DNA of 64,000 bases, from contig NZ_JAJAWH010000001.1 in assembly GCF_020531965.1 (NCBI RefSeq), positions 124,001 through 188,000 on the forward strand, read 5' to 3'. This document shows positions 52,730-62,825 of the stretch, in pieces; positions within the stretch are counted from its first letter, which is position 1; each line of letters opens with the position of its first letter. Position numbers and translations under genes: made by a program. Source of the DNA: Pseudorhizobium xiangyangii (GTDB lineage Bacteria > Pseudomonadota > Alphaproteobacteria > Rhizobiales > Rhizobiaceae). Under the pieces are notes generated by a model. The model searched no databases and had not been told where the DNA came from. It was given only the letters and a program-made list of their open reading frames with translations.

Positions 52730-55192
52730 TCAGGCACCGCCCTGCGCATCCTCGTCGTCGGGCAAGATCGGCTTGCCACGATGCAGCACGATCTCCTGCT
52801 GCGGGAACGGAATATCGATGCCCTCTTCCCGGAAACGATTGAGGATCGCGATCCTCAGGTCGTTGCGGATCTTCAGGCCGTCACCCATGTCGGCCAAGTG
52901 GAAGCGCAGCTCGAAGTTCAGCGACGACGGGCCGAAATTCAGGAATTCCACATGCGGCTCGGGATTGCGCAGCACGGCGGGAATCTGATCCACGAGTTCC
53001 AGAAGGATATTCATGACCTTCTGCGGATCGGCCCGATAGCTCACCGAAATCGGAACTTCCGACCGGCCGATCTTGTTGCGATGCGTCCAGTTGCCGACCG
53101 GTGAATTGATGAGATCGGAATTCGGAACGATGATCGACTGCTTGCGGAAGGTCTCGATTTCCGTCGCACGCACGGAGATGCGTTTGACTATGCCCTCCGT
53201 TGCACCACTCACGACATGGTCGCCAACTTTGAACGGCCGCTCCACGAGCAGGATGAGGCCCGACACGAAATTCGAAACGATGTTCTGGAGGCCGAAACCG
53301 ATACCGACCGACAGTGCCGAGGCAACCAGCGCGAAGCTGGAGAGGTCGATGCCTGCTGCGGAAACGCCGACCAGCACGGCCAGTGCCATGCCGAGATAGC
53401 CGATCCCGGTCTTGACCGAGTTGCGGACGCCCATATCGACATGGCTGCGCGCCAGAACATGGCCATCGACCCATTTCTGGATCCAGCGGGTCGTCAGGTA
53501 ACCCAGTCCAAACAGCAGGAATCCGCCCAGGATGCCGACGATCGAGATCGAAATGTTGCCGATCGTGATCTGGGTGAAGAAACGGTAGATCCACACCTCG
53601 ATGTCGGTGATCTGGAAACCCCAGGTCAGCAGGATCAGCGGGATGCCAAGGAGAAGCGCGAAGCCGTAGATCGCAAGACCCGCGACGAGCCCCACCTGGT
53701 CGAGCGCAACCTCGCCCAGCCGGAACCGCCTCGCCACCCGCTCGCCCACCGACGTATGGCCGAATGCTCCCTGCTTGCCCACCGCCTTGCCGGACAGAAT
53801 CCCGATATAGACGGTGACAAGCACGGCGCCCGTCAGGACAATCTGGGTGGCGACAAATCTGGCCAGCCCCACATAGCCCGCAAGGACGGCGAAGATCAGC
53901 AGCGCCCCCATGACGCGCATCAGCAATGCGAGCCACCGAGGCCATGGGCGGCCGGCCTCGTCCGGGTCACCCTCGCCCAGGATCGGGCGCATGAACGAAA
54001 GGCCGACCAGGACCGCCCCGATCAGCAGCGATGCGATGACGCTGTTGGCGACCGTCAATACGAGCGGCGCGTTGAGCGCCTCGCTGATCGTCCCAAGAAG
54101 GGAGTCCAATCCGTTCACGACTGCCATGGCTACGATGGCCGACGCCAGGAAATGAGCACCGCGATCCGTCAGGCGTACAAGCCGCCACTGGGGATGGTTG
54201 GGGGCAAGCACGGCATAGGTCAGCCGCCAGACGAAATAGACAAACCAGATGAAGCCAAAGAGCGCGCCGATAATCGGCGCAATGTCCCTCCGCAGAACAT
54301 TGAAGCCGTCCAGGAAGAGGAATGACGCAATGAGGAAGGCAGCGAGTGAAAGCGTTCTCATGACTGTCGACCAGAAGGCGGCCGAGAGACGCTTGATGTA
54401 TGGCGGCTCCTCGAGGGTCATATCCCGCTCGATCATCCTGCCGAACAGGCGGTACCCACCGGAGAGGAAGACCAGAGCCGCGCCGATCGAAAGGACGATC
54501 GCCCCGAGGAACTGGAATGTCTTGAACTTCCATACGAAGCTCAGCCAGCTCCCCAGCGTCCTGCCAAGATCGACCATTTCGCGCGCAAAAGCGGCGCCGG
54601 CGGCGGCGAACACGTCCAGCGTAAGCTCGGTGCGCTTGAAAAGGGTTTGCGTGAAGAGATCCCGACGAAGCGTGGAGATGGCGGTTACAGCCTGCGTTGC
54701 GCTGGTCACCAGGTTGGTAGAATCGTCGACAATGACCGTCAGTTCAGCGCGTTCCGTCGTCAGGCGATTGCGTTCCTCGGTAACATCCGCGACTTCCGGC
54801 GGCTGACCTGAGGCCGGTGGCTCACCCAGATCCGCAAGGCGCGCCTGTATCTGGGCAAGACGCGTTTCCTGCGTTGCTTTCACTGCGTGAAGCTCTGCAA
54901 CCACTTCCTCGGCGTGAACCCGCAACTCCGCCAGCCTGAGATCGTCGACGGCCGTGCCTTCGAATGCCTGGCGCACGGTGCCGAGTTTCTGACGCACGCT
55001 CTCCAGCTTCGCCCGCATGTCCTGATTGATGGAGTCGGCCGTGACCTCCGCCGTCGCGGTCGCCTGCGCGTGGACGGGGCCGACCGTTGGGGGCACGATC
55101 AACAACAGCATCAGCAACACGACAAGGATGCTGCGGCAGCGTGAGCGGTGGGCGGCGTCGAAAAATCGGAACGGCATAAAATCGTAACTCAT
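52730..55192 (-). CDS. Large MscS-family mechanosensitive channel (DUF3772 N-terminal domain)
   Basis: An 820-residue inner-membrane protein: signal peptide (about residues 15-40), a periplasmic coiled helical domain (about 50-200, DUF3772-like), about ten membrane segments and the MscS pore and cytoplasmic beta domain (NIVSNFVSGLILLVERPFKVGDHVV). It releases solutes on osmotic downshock. ATG 55192 is taken; an inner Met also fits a signal peptide. Confidence 0.92.
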   Translation of the reverse strand: MSYDFMPFRFFDAAHRSRCRSILVVLLMLLLIVPPTVGPVHAQATATAEVTADSINQDMRAKLESVRQKLGTVRQAFEGTAVDDLRLAELRVHAEEVVAELHAVKATQETRLAQIQARLADLGEPPASGQPPEVADVTEERNRLTTERAELTVIVDDSTNLVTSATQAVTAISTLRRDLFTQTLFKRTELTLDVFAAAGAAFAREMVDLGRTLGSWLSFVWKFKTFQFLGAIVLSIGAALVFLSGGYRLFGRMIERDMTLEEPPYIKRLSAAFWSTVMRTLSLAAFLIASFLFLDGFNVLRRDIAPIIGALFGFIWFVYFVWRLTYAVLAPNHPQWRLVRLTDRGAHFLASAIVAMAVVNGLDSLLGTISEALNAPLVLTVANSVIASLLIGAVLVGLSFMRPILGEGDPDEAGRPWPRWLALLMRVMGALLIFAVLAGYVGLARFVATQIVLTGAVLVTVYIGILSGKAVGKQGAFGHTSVGERVARRFRLGEVALDQVGLVAGLAIYGFALLLGIPLILLTWGFQITDIEVWIYRFFTQITIGNISISIVGILGGFLLFGLGYLTTRWIQKWVDGHVLARSHVDMGVRNSVKTGIGYLGMALAVLVGVSAAGIDLSSFALVASALSVGIGFGLQNIVSNFVSGLILLVERPFKVGDHVVSGATEGIVKRISVRATEIETFRKQSIIVPNSDLINSPVGNWTHRNKIGRSEVPISVSYRADPQKVMNILLELVDQIPAVLRNPEPHVEFLNFGPSSLNFELRFHLADMGDGLKIRNDLRIAILNRFREEGIDIPFPQQEIVLHRGKPILPDDEDAQGGA

Positions 55193-55326
55193 CAGCAAAT
55201 GGGATTCGGCTGCGGATACGTTAGGATTCGGGCCGAAGAAAGGGAACCCCTGCCGATATCAGTCGCCGGAACCTTGGAACAAACTGGCGCGTTACCATGC
55301 GCAACCAAACTCAGGAGGGTAAAATC

Positions 55327-55578
55327 ATGGAAGACGCAGGCATCGGCTGGATCGCAGCAATTATTATTGGTGGCATCGCAGGTTGGCTCGCCGAACAGTT
55401 CATGAAGAGCAACATGGGTGCCTTGATGAACATTCTGCTCGGCATCGTCGGCGCGATTGTCGCCAACGCGCTGCTTGGCCTCTTCGGCATAAACCTCGGC
55501 GGATGGATCGGCTACCTTATCGCCGGCTTCATTGGTGCCTGCATCCTGATCGCGCTTGGCCGAATGATACGACGCTAG
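55327..55578 (+). CDS. GlsB/YeaQ/YmgE family stress-response membrane protein
   Basis: An 83-residue protein with three membrane segments and the repeated Gly pattern of the transglycosylase-associated (YeaQ) family (IIIGGIAGWLAEQFM). CAGGAGGG precedes ATG 55327. Usually induced by stress; the role is not defined. Confidence 0.92.
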   Translation: MEDAGIGWIAAIIIGGIAGWLAEQFMKSNMGALMNILLGIVGAIVANALLGLFGINLGGWIGYLIAGFIGACILIALGRMIRR

Positions 55579-55595
55579 GCCGCGACACCTGAACG

Positions 55596-56144
55596 TCAGA
55601 AACCGGCGCCGGGCTTCGATAGATACTCGAGCTCGGCGCCTGTCGATTCGCGGCCGAGGAAAGCGTTGCGATGCGGAAACCGCCCGAACTCGCGAATGAC
55701 GGCGAGATGCCTCTCCGCATAGTCCAGATAGTCGGCATCACCCAATGCCTTGAAGAGCTCCACGGAGCGCTCCTGGTCCGCAAGCGATTCGGAATGCTCG
55801 AACGGCAGGTAGAAGAATCCCCGCTGCTCGGCAGAAACCGCCTGATCGGCACCGGCATCAATTGCGAGCCGCGCTTCCCGCAAAGCCATCCAATCCGCCG
55901 CAAACGCCAGCGGCGAGCCACGGTAGATGTTCCTGGAGAGCTGGTCGAGAACGATGATCGCGGCGAGCCGCTGCTCCGGCGTTTCCCGCCACGTCGTCAC
56001 CTCGCCGCGGGACAGGGCCAGATGGGTGGGTCCGAACCGTTCGCGACTAGCCACATCCAATTCCGGAGAGACCGCAAACCACTGCTGTCTCGAAAGTTCC
56101 CCTAACCAGAAGTGCAGAACTTCTTTTGCTTTTTCCGCGCTCAT
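55596..56144 (-). CDS. DUF924 family protein
   Basis: A 182-residue, helical (TPR-like) protein with the DUF924 features: VLHFWLGEL near the start, RLAAIIVLDQLSRNIYRG in the middle and FYLPFEHSE, REFGRFPHRNAFLGRES later. The function is unknown. It lies 9 nt after the UPF0303 gene on the same strand. Confidence 0.9.
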   Translation of the reverse strand: MSAEKAKEVLHFWLGELSRQQWFAVSPELDVASRERFGPTHLALSRGEVTTWRETPEQRLAAIIVLDQLSRNIYRGSPLAFAADWMALREARLAIDAGADQAVSAEQRGFFYLPFEHSESLADQERSVELFKALGDADYLDYAERHLAVIREFGRFPHRNAFLGRESTGAELEYLSKPGAGF

Positions 56145-56153
56145 CGAAACCCT

Positions 56154-56645
56154 CTAAATTAGCCGCAATAAATTGTGGTCCTGGTCGAGCAGGCGACAAA
56201 GCGCCTCCACGACCATATTGTGATCTTCCCTCTGCGGCAGCCCTGAGACCGTAACCGCACCGATGCAACCGGTGCCCTTCACGAAAATCGGAAAACTGCC
56301 GCCATGGGTCGCATAGTCGGCAGAATCCAGGCCGAACTTCGCTTCGATCGAAGTCTGCTGCTGCGCGAGGACAAGCCCGAGTGCGTAGCTCGACCGGAAG
56401 AACCGCATGGCGACCGCACGCTTCCGCCTTATCCAGGAGGTATTGTCGGCCGTCGTGCCCGGCAGGGCGCAATAGAATGCCGGCATGGCGTGCAGTTGAA
56501 CGTCGATGGCGACGGCCAGTCCTCGTTCCACAGCCATATCTCGAAGCAGAGACCCGAGCGTCCAGGCAGTCGCCGCATCGAACTTGTCGAAACGGAGCCT
56601 CTCCTCCTGGTCGGCAATCCGGGCAAGGTCGTCTTCGATCTTCAT
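56154..56645 (-). CDS. UPF0303 / HbpS-like heme-degrading domain protein
   Basis: A 163-residue protein of the GlcG/HbpS-like fold. The segment TSIEAKFGLDSADYATHGGSFPIFVKG and the closing GAVTVSGLPQREDHNMVVEAL are typical. HbpS-like proteins bind haem; catalysis is not shown here. It is co-transcribed with the DUF924 gene. Confidence 0.85.
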   Translation of the reverse strand: MKIEDDLARIADQEERLRFDKFDAATAWTLGSLLRDMAVERGLAVAIDVQLHAMPAFYCALPGTTADNTSWIRRKRAVAMRFFRSSYALGLVLAQQQTSIEAKFGLDSADYATHGGSFPIFVKGTGCIGAVTVSGLPQREDHNMVVEALCRLLDQDHNLLRLI

Positions 56646-56724
56646 TTCAAATCCTCATCTCACGCGCGGCGCATTCATGCCCAATCGGCTGGGGAAGTAA
56701 AGCGCGGGAGTTCCACCTTCTCGA

Positions 56725-57096
56725 TCACGCCGTCTCGACAAGCGAGTGGATGGCCGACAGCAGCATGTCGTGCTGGTACGGTTTGGGCAGGAAAACCGTA
56801 TTGGCGGGCAGCAGCATCGGATCGAGGCGAACGACCCCGGAAGTGATGATGATACCGGTGTGCGGCCGGATCGCCCTCACGCGTCGCGCCAACTGGATGC
56901 CGTCCATCGATCCCGCCATGTTCACGTCGGTAAAGATCACATCGACATCAGTCCGGCTGCGGAGAAGCACCATGGCTTCGTCCGCGTTCGCCGCTTCCAG
57001 AACCACATGTCCAACCTCCTCCAAAGCGTCGAGTGTCGTGAAGCGGATCATGGGCTCATCTTCCACTATGAGAACGACGGCCTTCGGAACGGGCAT
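56725..57096 (-). CDS. Single-domain response regulator (CheY-like)
   Basis: A 123-residue receiver: acidic pair VEDE (11-14), phospho-Asp57 (FTDVNMAG) and Lys in LPKPY near the C-terminus. No output domain. Many such proteins in rhizobia act with HWE or HisKA2 kinases. ATG 57096 is used; the upstream 40 codons in frame have no start support. Confidence 0.88.
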   Translation of the reverse strand: MPVPKAVVLIVEDEPMIRFTTLDALEEVGHVVLEAANADEAMVLLRSRTDVDVIFTDVNMAGSMDGIQLARRVRAIRPHTGIIITSGVVRLDPMLLPANTVFLPKPYQHDMLLSAIHSLVETA

Positions 57097-57356
57097 GCAA
57101 CAACTCCTAGTCCAGTCGGCGGGCACACCGAAAACAATGATACCCGTCGCGTTCGCCGCTGCAGAAGCAGGCGAACCACATGGCGGCCATATAGGCACCA
57201 ACGGGAACTTCGCCACCCTTCAGATACTGCCGCCGGGCTTCGAAACCGCACGAACCGCTTTTCGAGGCAATTTTTGCTTGCCATACCGGTCGAAATGTCC
57301 TTCTACCTCGCTATCTCACCGTTCCGTAGACCACCCCTCGAAGGTAAATCCGCATC

Positions 57357-57992
57357 ATGGAAATTTTCACGGCGGCCGGCATGGCGGCGCTTCTACAGGT
57401 TATCGCCATCGACCTCGTGCTTGCCGGAGACAATGCGATCGTGATCGGCCTTGCAGCCGCCGGCCTGCCGGCGGAGCAGCGAAAGAAGGCCATCCTCGTC
57501 GGCATCATCGCCGCCACGGTCCTGCGCATCGGCTTTGCAACAATCACCGCCTATCTCCTCGGCATCGTCGGCCTCCTGCTGGTCGGCGGCCTGCTACTGG
57601 CCTGGGTGTGCTGGAAGATGTGGACGGAACTGCGCTCCGCGGAAGTCACAGCCCACGAAGCTCCGACGGCGGAGCAGGCCGGGGAAATGAACGTCAAGCA
57701 GAAGACGTTCGCACAGGCAGCCATGCAGATCGTGGTCGCGGACGTGTCGATGTCGCTCGACAACGTTCTGGCGGTTGCCGGTGCGGCGCAGGAGCACACG
57801 AGCGTGCTCATCATCGGCCTGGTCCTGTCCATTGCGCTTATGGGGCTGGCGGCCAATCTGGTTGCCTCGCTTCTTCATCGCCATCGCTGGATCGCCTATG
57901 TCGGTCTGGCCGTCATCGTCTATGTCACGGCCACGATGCTCTACGAAGGCGGCGCGGAAGTTCTTCCCTACATTCGGGCTTGGTTGGGCTAG
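57357..57992 (+). CDS. TerC family integral membrane protein (YjbE-like)
   Basis: A 211-residue, roughly seven-helix protein with Asp motifs IDLVLAGDNAIVIGLAA and VADVSMSLDNVLAVAGAA typical of the TerC family, which handles metal ions such as Mn. No manganese riboswitch was recognised upstream. Confidence 0.92.
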   Translation: MEIFTAAGMAALLQVIAIDLVLAGDNAIVIGLAAAGLPAEQRKKAILVGIIAATVLRIGFATITAYLLGIVGLLLVGGLLLAWVCWKMWTELRSAEVTAHEAPTAEQAGEMNVKQKTFAQAAMQIVVADVSMSLDNVLAVAGAAQEHTSVLIIGLVLSIALMGLAANLVASLLHRHRWIAYVGLAVIVYVTATMLYEGGAEVLPYIRAWLG

Positions 57993-58182
57993 CGGTCGCA
58001 AGCCCGTTTTGGGACAATCGGGAAAGCTTGCTTCACCAAGTCCTTGCAAATTCCCGTCTCGGATGTTGAACATGGGGAGAAAGCCACGTTAGGTCCCCGT
58101 CAGCCGGTGAGCGCCGGTCAGGGGCTCGCGGACCCACTGCTCGCAAGAGACGGTGAGCCCCGCACCACCCCATGAGGCCGCC

Positions 58183-58665
58183 ATGACCGATCACCCGCAT
58201 GACCAACCGACCGGACCAAGGGACTGGCGCGACGACGGGGTCAAAGTCATCCCCGGCACATCGCTTGATCCGAATACTGCCCAGACTCCCGGAATGAGCC
58301 GCGCAGCGGCGATCAACAATGCCCGCGCAGGTGCCGAGAAAATATGGGCGGGGACGGTGACGATCCACGCAAACGCCAAGACAGGCGCCCACCACCATGG
58401 GGATCTCGAGAGCATCATCTACGTGGTGAAGGGCAAGGCCAGAATGCGCTGGGGCAACAATCTCGAATATGTGGCCGAGGCGGGACCAGGCGACTTCATC
58501 TTCGTGCCGCCCTATGTTCCACACCAGGAAATCAATGCCTGCCGGGATGAGACGCTCGAATGCGTCCTCGTTCGCTCAGGCCAGGAGCCCGTTGTGGTCA
58601 ACCTCGACATCGAACCGGTCGAAAAGCCGGAAGAGGTGCTCTGGAAGGATCCCATCCACCGCTAA
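58183..58665 (+). CDS. Cupin-domain protein
   Basis: A 160-residue cupin. The metal-binding pattern is seen in AHHHGDLESIIYVVKGKARMRWG and PGDFIFVPPYVPHQEIN. The catalytic role is unknown; similar proteins are small dioxygenases or isomerases. ATG 58183 is used, with an upstream ATG in frame but no better site. Confidence 0.87.
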   Translation: MTDHPHDQPTGPRDWRDDGVKVIPGTSLDPNTAQTPGMSRAAAINNARAGAEKIWAGTVTIHANAKTGAHHHGDLESIIYVVKGKARMRWGNNLEYVAEAGPGDFIFVPPYVPHQEINACRDETLECVLVRSGQEPVVVNLDIEPVEKPEEVLWKDPIHR

Positions 58666-58849
58666 GCTTTCCGGACGTCACCGACCGGCCCGTGCTCGGG
58701 GGCGCCTCATGCGCCTTCCTTGCTGGCCCCTGGACCGGTCGTGACCCGATCCAGCATCTCATCGCCGCCTGCCTGATCGGCCTCGGCATCGCTCTCTGGC
58801 TGGCAACGGTGACGTTCATGAAGCGGACCGGAGAACGCCCGGCCTGACT

Positions 58850-59524
58850 TCAGGGCCGAGGCCGGAGCGACAACCGGCCGTCCATAGCTGTTCCGACCGC
58901 CACCTGACGGTAATCTGCAAGTGTCGGATGCCGGGTCTCCAGCACCTGATGATGGGTAGCGGTAATGACCATGACGTCGGCGCCTGCGGCCTCTCCCGCG
59001 GTCACCCCGGCGAGCACATCCTCGAATACCAGAACATCGGAAGGATCGACGCCGAGACGCTCGGCACCCAGCAGGTAGCATTGCGGGTCCGGCTTGCCGA
59101 CAAGGACATCCTCAGCGGTCACCATGATTCGTGGCTGCGGAATGCCGGCCGCCGCCAGGCGGACCCGCGCCAGATCGATAGGCGCGGATGTCACGATCGC
59201 CCAGCGCTCCGCTGCCAGCGAAGCCAGGAACTCCCGCGCGCCGGCGATCGGAACGACGCCTTCCACGTCCTCGATCTCGCCGCGGAGGATTTCGGCCGCC
59301 TCGGCGACCGGATCGATGCCCGGCAGGTTCAGACCGTTGATCGTATCGATGCCTCTCTTGCCATGCATCGTCGGCAGGAATGTCGCGAGGTCCAGGCCCT
59401 GACGCGTTGCCCAACGGCCCCAGACCCTCTCTGTGGAGGCAAGCGAATTGATGATCGTGCCGTCCATGTCGAACAGGAAGGCTGCATAGGTCTTGTCGCG
59501 ATCTGACGGAAAGATGGAGTGCAA
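58850..59524 (-). CDS. HAD-superfamily hydrolase (sugar-phosphatase-like)
   Basis: About 224 residues with HAD motif I FDMDGTIINS, motif II TSAP, and motifs III/IV VGKPDPQCY and VFEDVLAG. The subfamily includes GPP/DOG phosphatases and beta-phosphoglucomutase; the substrate is unknown. The start is uncertain: TTG 59524 gives a normal N-terminus, while a TTG at 59611 adds 29 residues. Confidence 0.85.
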   Translation of the reverse strand: MHSIFPSDRDKTYAAFLFDMDGTIINSLASTERVWGRWATRQGLDLATFLPTMHGKRGIDTINGLNLPGIDPVAEAAEILRGEIEDVEGVVPIAGAREFLASLAAERWAIVTSAPIDLARVRLAAAGIPQPRIMVTAEDVLVGKPDPQCYLLGAERLGVDPSDVLVFEDVLAGVTAGEAAGADVMVITATHHQVLETRHPTLADYRQVAVGTAMDGRLSLRPRP

Positions 59525-59748
59525 GGGGATATCCAGGCGTAGGAGGTTAAAAGAAGCGCCCCTTCCGATTACCGCCGCTGCCGCGACGAGACAAGCTTGC
59601 CGCCCGCTCAAGGCAGGCTAGAGGGTAAAATTCCGGCAACACAGCGATAGCAAGCAACAAAGGTGACTTTAATGCTCATCTTTTTTTGTGGACGACTGGC
59701 TGCAAGCGTGGCATTGCTCGATCGAATTTCGAAGCCTCAGGTTGAGCC

Positions 59749-60837
59749 ATGGCCCTCGCACTCAGATTGTCCTCGGAAACCGTCATCGACCATCACGCCG
59801 CTGTGGCTTTGGTCGAAAAGATGCACGAAGACCATTCCGCATCGGGGCCGGACAGTGTCTCCGCCGGCAGCTGGGACTTCCCGCTCCACTACGGCTCGGT
59901 CTCGGCCAAGCTTCAGGGCAGCCGCATCCATCTTCGCGTCTTTGCGGACGATGACACCAACCTCTCCTATGTGAAGATGGAAGTCGCGGCGCATGCCTCC
60001 GAAATTCTCGGCAGCACCAGTGGCATCTGCTGGAGCGGCCAGGACAACATGCCTTCCCTGCCGGTCTTCTTTCGGCAGATCGCCGTGGTGTCGTCGCACC
60101 GCATATCGCCGCACATGCAGCGGATCCGCTTCCAAGCGGACAACCTCGATCGTTACGCAAGCGGCGGAATCCACATTCGCCTGCTGATCCCGTCGGCCGG
60201 CAGAAAGCCGGTCTGGCCAGCCATAGGTCCAGACGGTCTCATTGTCTGGCCGACCGGGGATGATGCGTTGACCGTGCGGATCTACACCATCCGCAGCATC
60301 GACGTCGCCGCTGGCACCCTCGACGTGGATTTCGTGCTGCATCCGGGTGTGGACACGCCGGCCGCAAATTTCGCTCAGTCGGCTGTCCGCGGACAGGTCA
60401 TCGGCATGTTGGGTCCAGGCGGCGGTGACGCTCCCGACTGCGGTAATCTTCTTCTGCTCGGAGACGACACGGCCATTCCGGCAATTTCCCGCATCATCGA
60501 GAACATGCCGACGACAACCAGCGCCAGGGTCTTTCTGGAAGTGGACACGCAAGCCGATATTCTTCCGCTGGCCGCGCCGAACGCCTCCATCACCTGGTGC
60601 TTCCGCAACGGACGCCCCGCCGGCACAGCAGGTCTCCTGACAGAGGCGCTGAAGGGCATCGACGGGACCACCCTGCCCTCCGATCTTTTCGTATGGGCCG
60701 GATGCGAATTCACCGACTTCCGCGAGATCCGCAAGATCGTCCGCAAGGATTGGTGCCTGCCCAAGGACCGCCAGCTCATCGTCGCCTATTGGCGCCGGGG
60801 AGTGAACGGGGGCGACCGAACCAGCAGCGACGACTGA
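59749..60837 (+). CDS. DUF2218 plus siderophore-interacting FAD-binding protein
   Basis: A 362-residue fusion. Residues 1-95 match DUF2218 and the rest is a SIP-type ferric reductase: FAD-binding barrel (TVRIYTIRSIDVAAGTLDVDFVLHPG) and an NAD(P)-binding C-terminus ending in WAGCEFTDFREIRKIVR. It reduces ferric siderophores in the cytoplasm. It probably serves the TonB receptor and MFS transporter encoded downstream on the other strand. Confidence 0.9.
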   Translation: MALALRLSSETVIDHHAAVALVEKMHEDHSASGPDSVSAGSWDFPLHYGSVSAKLQGSRIHLRVFADDDTNLSYVKMEVAAHASEILGSTSGICWSGQDNMPSLPVFFRQIAVVSSHRISPHMQRIRFQADNLDRYASGGIHIRLLIPSAGRKPVWPAIGPDGLIVWPTGDDALTVRIYTIRSIDVAAGTLDVDFVLHPGVDTPAANFAQSAVRGQVIGMLGPGGGDAPDCGNLLLLGDDTAIPAISRIIENMPTTTSARVFLEVDTQADILPLAAPNASITWCFRNGRPAGTAGLLTEALKGIDGTTLPSDLFVWAGCEFTDFREIRKIVRKDWCLPKDRQLIVAYWRRGVNGGDRTSSDD

Positions 60838-60984
60838 ACAGCCCGGCAGATAGAAGTCGCACGAGGGCAGTTAGCGCCCTTCCGTTGTTCGGCACGCCGA
60901 CAAAGCGGCGCGCAATTTATGCCACCTCCTTTTGCGGAATGTCTCTTCGAGCTATTCTGAATGCTTTGGTGGAGATTTTGCAGC

Positions 60985-61515
60985 ATGGCGAAGCTCGTCT
61001 TTGGAATGAACCAGTCCCTGGACGGCTACGTCGACCACCAGGAATTTGCACCAGGTCCCGCGCTCTTTCGTCACTGGATAGAGCATGTGCGCGACCTGGC
61101 CGGTAGTGTCTACGGTCGCCGGATCTATGAGATCATGCGTTATTGGGACGAGGAGCGTCCTGAGTGGAATGCGGAGCAACAAGAATTCGCGGCGGCGTGG
61201 CGGCGCCAGCCGAAGTGGGTCGTGTCGCGCTCGCTGAAGTCAGTCGGCCCCAACGCCACACTTGTCGAGGATGACGTCGAGGCGGTGGTACGCGGGCTGA
61301 AGGCTGATCTCGTCGGGGAGATTGCAGTCTCCGGACCAGACTTGGCACGAAGCCTGACCGACCTTGGTCTTATCGATGAGTATAGGCTCTACCTTCACCC
61401 CGTCGTGCTTGGTCGCGGCAAGCCATTCTTCACCGGCCCGCGGCCAAGACTCCGCCTTGTCTCCACCGATCACGTTGGCGAGGACGTGATCCGGTTGACG
61501 TACGTTCCTGCTTGA
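60985..61515 (+). CDS. Dihydrofolate reductase-family (RibD C-terminal) protein
   Basis: A 176-residue protein of the RibD C-terminal/DHFR fold (KLVFGMNQSLDGYVD at the start, IDEYRLYLHPVVLGRGKPFF at the end). It is an NADPH-dependent reductase-like protein of unknown substrate, not the essential DHFR. ATG 60985 is used. Confidence 0.9.
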   Translation: MAKLVFGMNQSLDGYVDHQEFAPGPALFRHWIEHVRDLAGSVYGRRIYEIMRYWDEERPEWNAEQQEFAAAWRRQPKWVVSRSLKSVGPNATLVEDDVEAVVRGLKADLVGEIAVSGPDLARSLTDLGLIDEYRLYLHPVVLGRGKPFFTGPRPRLRLVSTDHVGEDVIRLTYVPA

Positions 61516-61622
61516 TCGCGCGCCTCACCAGACGGAGGTGATGCCAGCGCGGATCCTGAAGATCCGCACGCGGCAAACGCGTGGCAAATCCCACAACGGG
61601 CTGCCATCTCGATACCTATCCA

Positions 61623-62825
61623 CTAGCGTTCGGACACCAGCGCGATGACAGGGACAACGGCAATCGCCACGACAGCCGCTCCGGCAAAGAAAACGCCGTA
61701 TCCAAACGCGTTCGCGATTTGCCCGGCCGCCACTCCACCCGCCATGCTGACCAGCGCATCCATGCACTGGAAGAGCGTGAAATCGACGCCCGCCTGCCGT
61801 GGGTCGGACCAGCGCATGAACTGCGCGTAGAGCGCGACGAAACCGAAAGCCATGATGCCGGACGAGCTGGCAATGGCCAGCGCCATCAGAACCGGCACCG
61901 GGAATGCTCCGTTCCAGCCGGCAATCGCAAACAGGCTCAGCAGGACAGCCTGCAGGAAAAGAGCGAGGATCAGCACCGGCCTGATACCCCACATCCGCAC
62001 GCAGGCACCGCCCAGGAGTGCCGCCGCCGATCCAATCAACAGGCTTCCGACGCCGTTCATCACGCCGATCGTCGCCAGATCAACGCCGCTATCGACGAGA
62101 AACGGCCCGATCATCCCCATCGCCATCTTCTGGGCGATCACGAAAGCCGCGGCGGCAACCAGGCCTCGCCGCAGTTGCGGTCGACGCAGGGCGGCGGCGA
62201 GCGATGGCACGTGCTCGCGCGTTTCATCCGGCATCCGGCTGGCAACACCGGAGAGGAAGGGGATGCCGAGAAGGACGAGGACCGCGGCCATCGTCCAGAT
62301 GGCAACCTGCCAGCCGGAGGTGCCGACGAGATAGAGGAAAAGCCCGCCTCCCAAAGCGGAACCGAGATAGGCTCCCCCCACCTGCGCGGCATTCCCCCAA
62401 CCATGGTGGCGTTGCGCAAGGCTCTGCACCGCAAAACCGTCGCAGGCGATGTCCACCGTCGATGCTGCGAAGGCGATAATCGTCAGCAACCCGAGAATGG
62501 GCAGGGCATTGGCCGGATCGAGCGCTCCGGCCAGAACAAGGCCGGCCACGGACGCCAGTCCGCCGGCCAGCACGATGACGCCCGATCGGTTGCGCCCCTT
62601 GGCCGGCAAGCGGTAGCGCTCCACCGCAGGTGCCCAGAGGAACTTGAACACCCAGGGCAGAGCAATAAGCGAGACGAGCCCGATCATGTCGAGCGGAACG
62701 CCCGCCTCGCGCATCACCGCCGGCAGGCCGCTCCAGGTGATGCCGCCGATAACGCTCTGGGCGACATAGAGCCCGGCGATGCCCGTCAGGAGCACCGCCG
62801 GCGTTGGTTGCTGCACGGACGACAT
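61623..62825 (-). CDS. RhtX/FptX-like MFS siderophore transporter
   Basis: A 400-residue, 12-helix MFS protein. The opening GLYVAQSVIGGITWSGLPAVMREAG and the overall pattern are those of the RhtX/FptX group, single-component inner-membrane importers of iron-siderophores. Its ATG overlaps the stop of the receptor gene by 1 nt, so both are in one operon. Confidence 0.87.
   Translation of the reverse strand: MSSVQQPTPAVLLTGIAGLYVAQSVIGGITWSGLPAVMREAGVPLDMIGLVSLIALPWVFKFLWAPAVERYRLPAKGRNRSGVIVLAGGLASVAGLVLAGALDPANALPILGLLTIIAFAASTVDIACDGFAVQSLAQRHHGWGNAAQVGGAYLGSALGGGLFLYLVGTSGWQVAIWTMAAVLVLLGIPFLSGVASRMPDETREHVPSLAAALRRPQLRRGLVAAAAFVIAQKMAMGMIGPFLVDSGVDLATIGVMNGVGSLLIGSAAALLGGACVRMWGIRPVLILALFLQAVLLSLFAIAGWNGAFPVPVLMALAIASSSGIMAFGFVALYAQFMRWSDPRQAGVDFTLFQCMDALVSMAGGVAAGQIANAFGYGVFFAGAAVVAIAVVPVIALVSER

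Noticed and set aside
57097-57356. Manganese riboswitch (yybP-ykoY) upstream of the TerC gene
   Set aside because: The conserved loop sequences were not seen.
58692-58847. 51-residue ORF from a GTG with one hydrophobic segment between the cupin and HAD genes
   Set aside because: No ribosome binding site, no recognised family, and it lies in a short intergenic gap.
61550-61566. Hairpin CGGATC/GATCCG after the DHFR-family gene as a terminator
   Set aside because: The stem is only 6 bp with no T-run on either strand.
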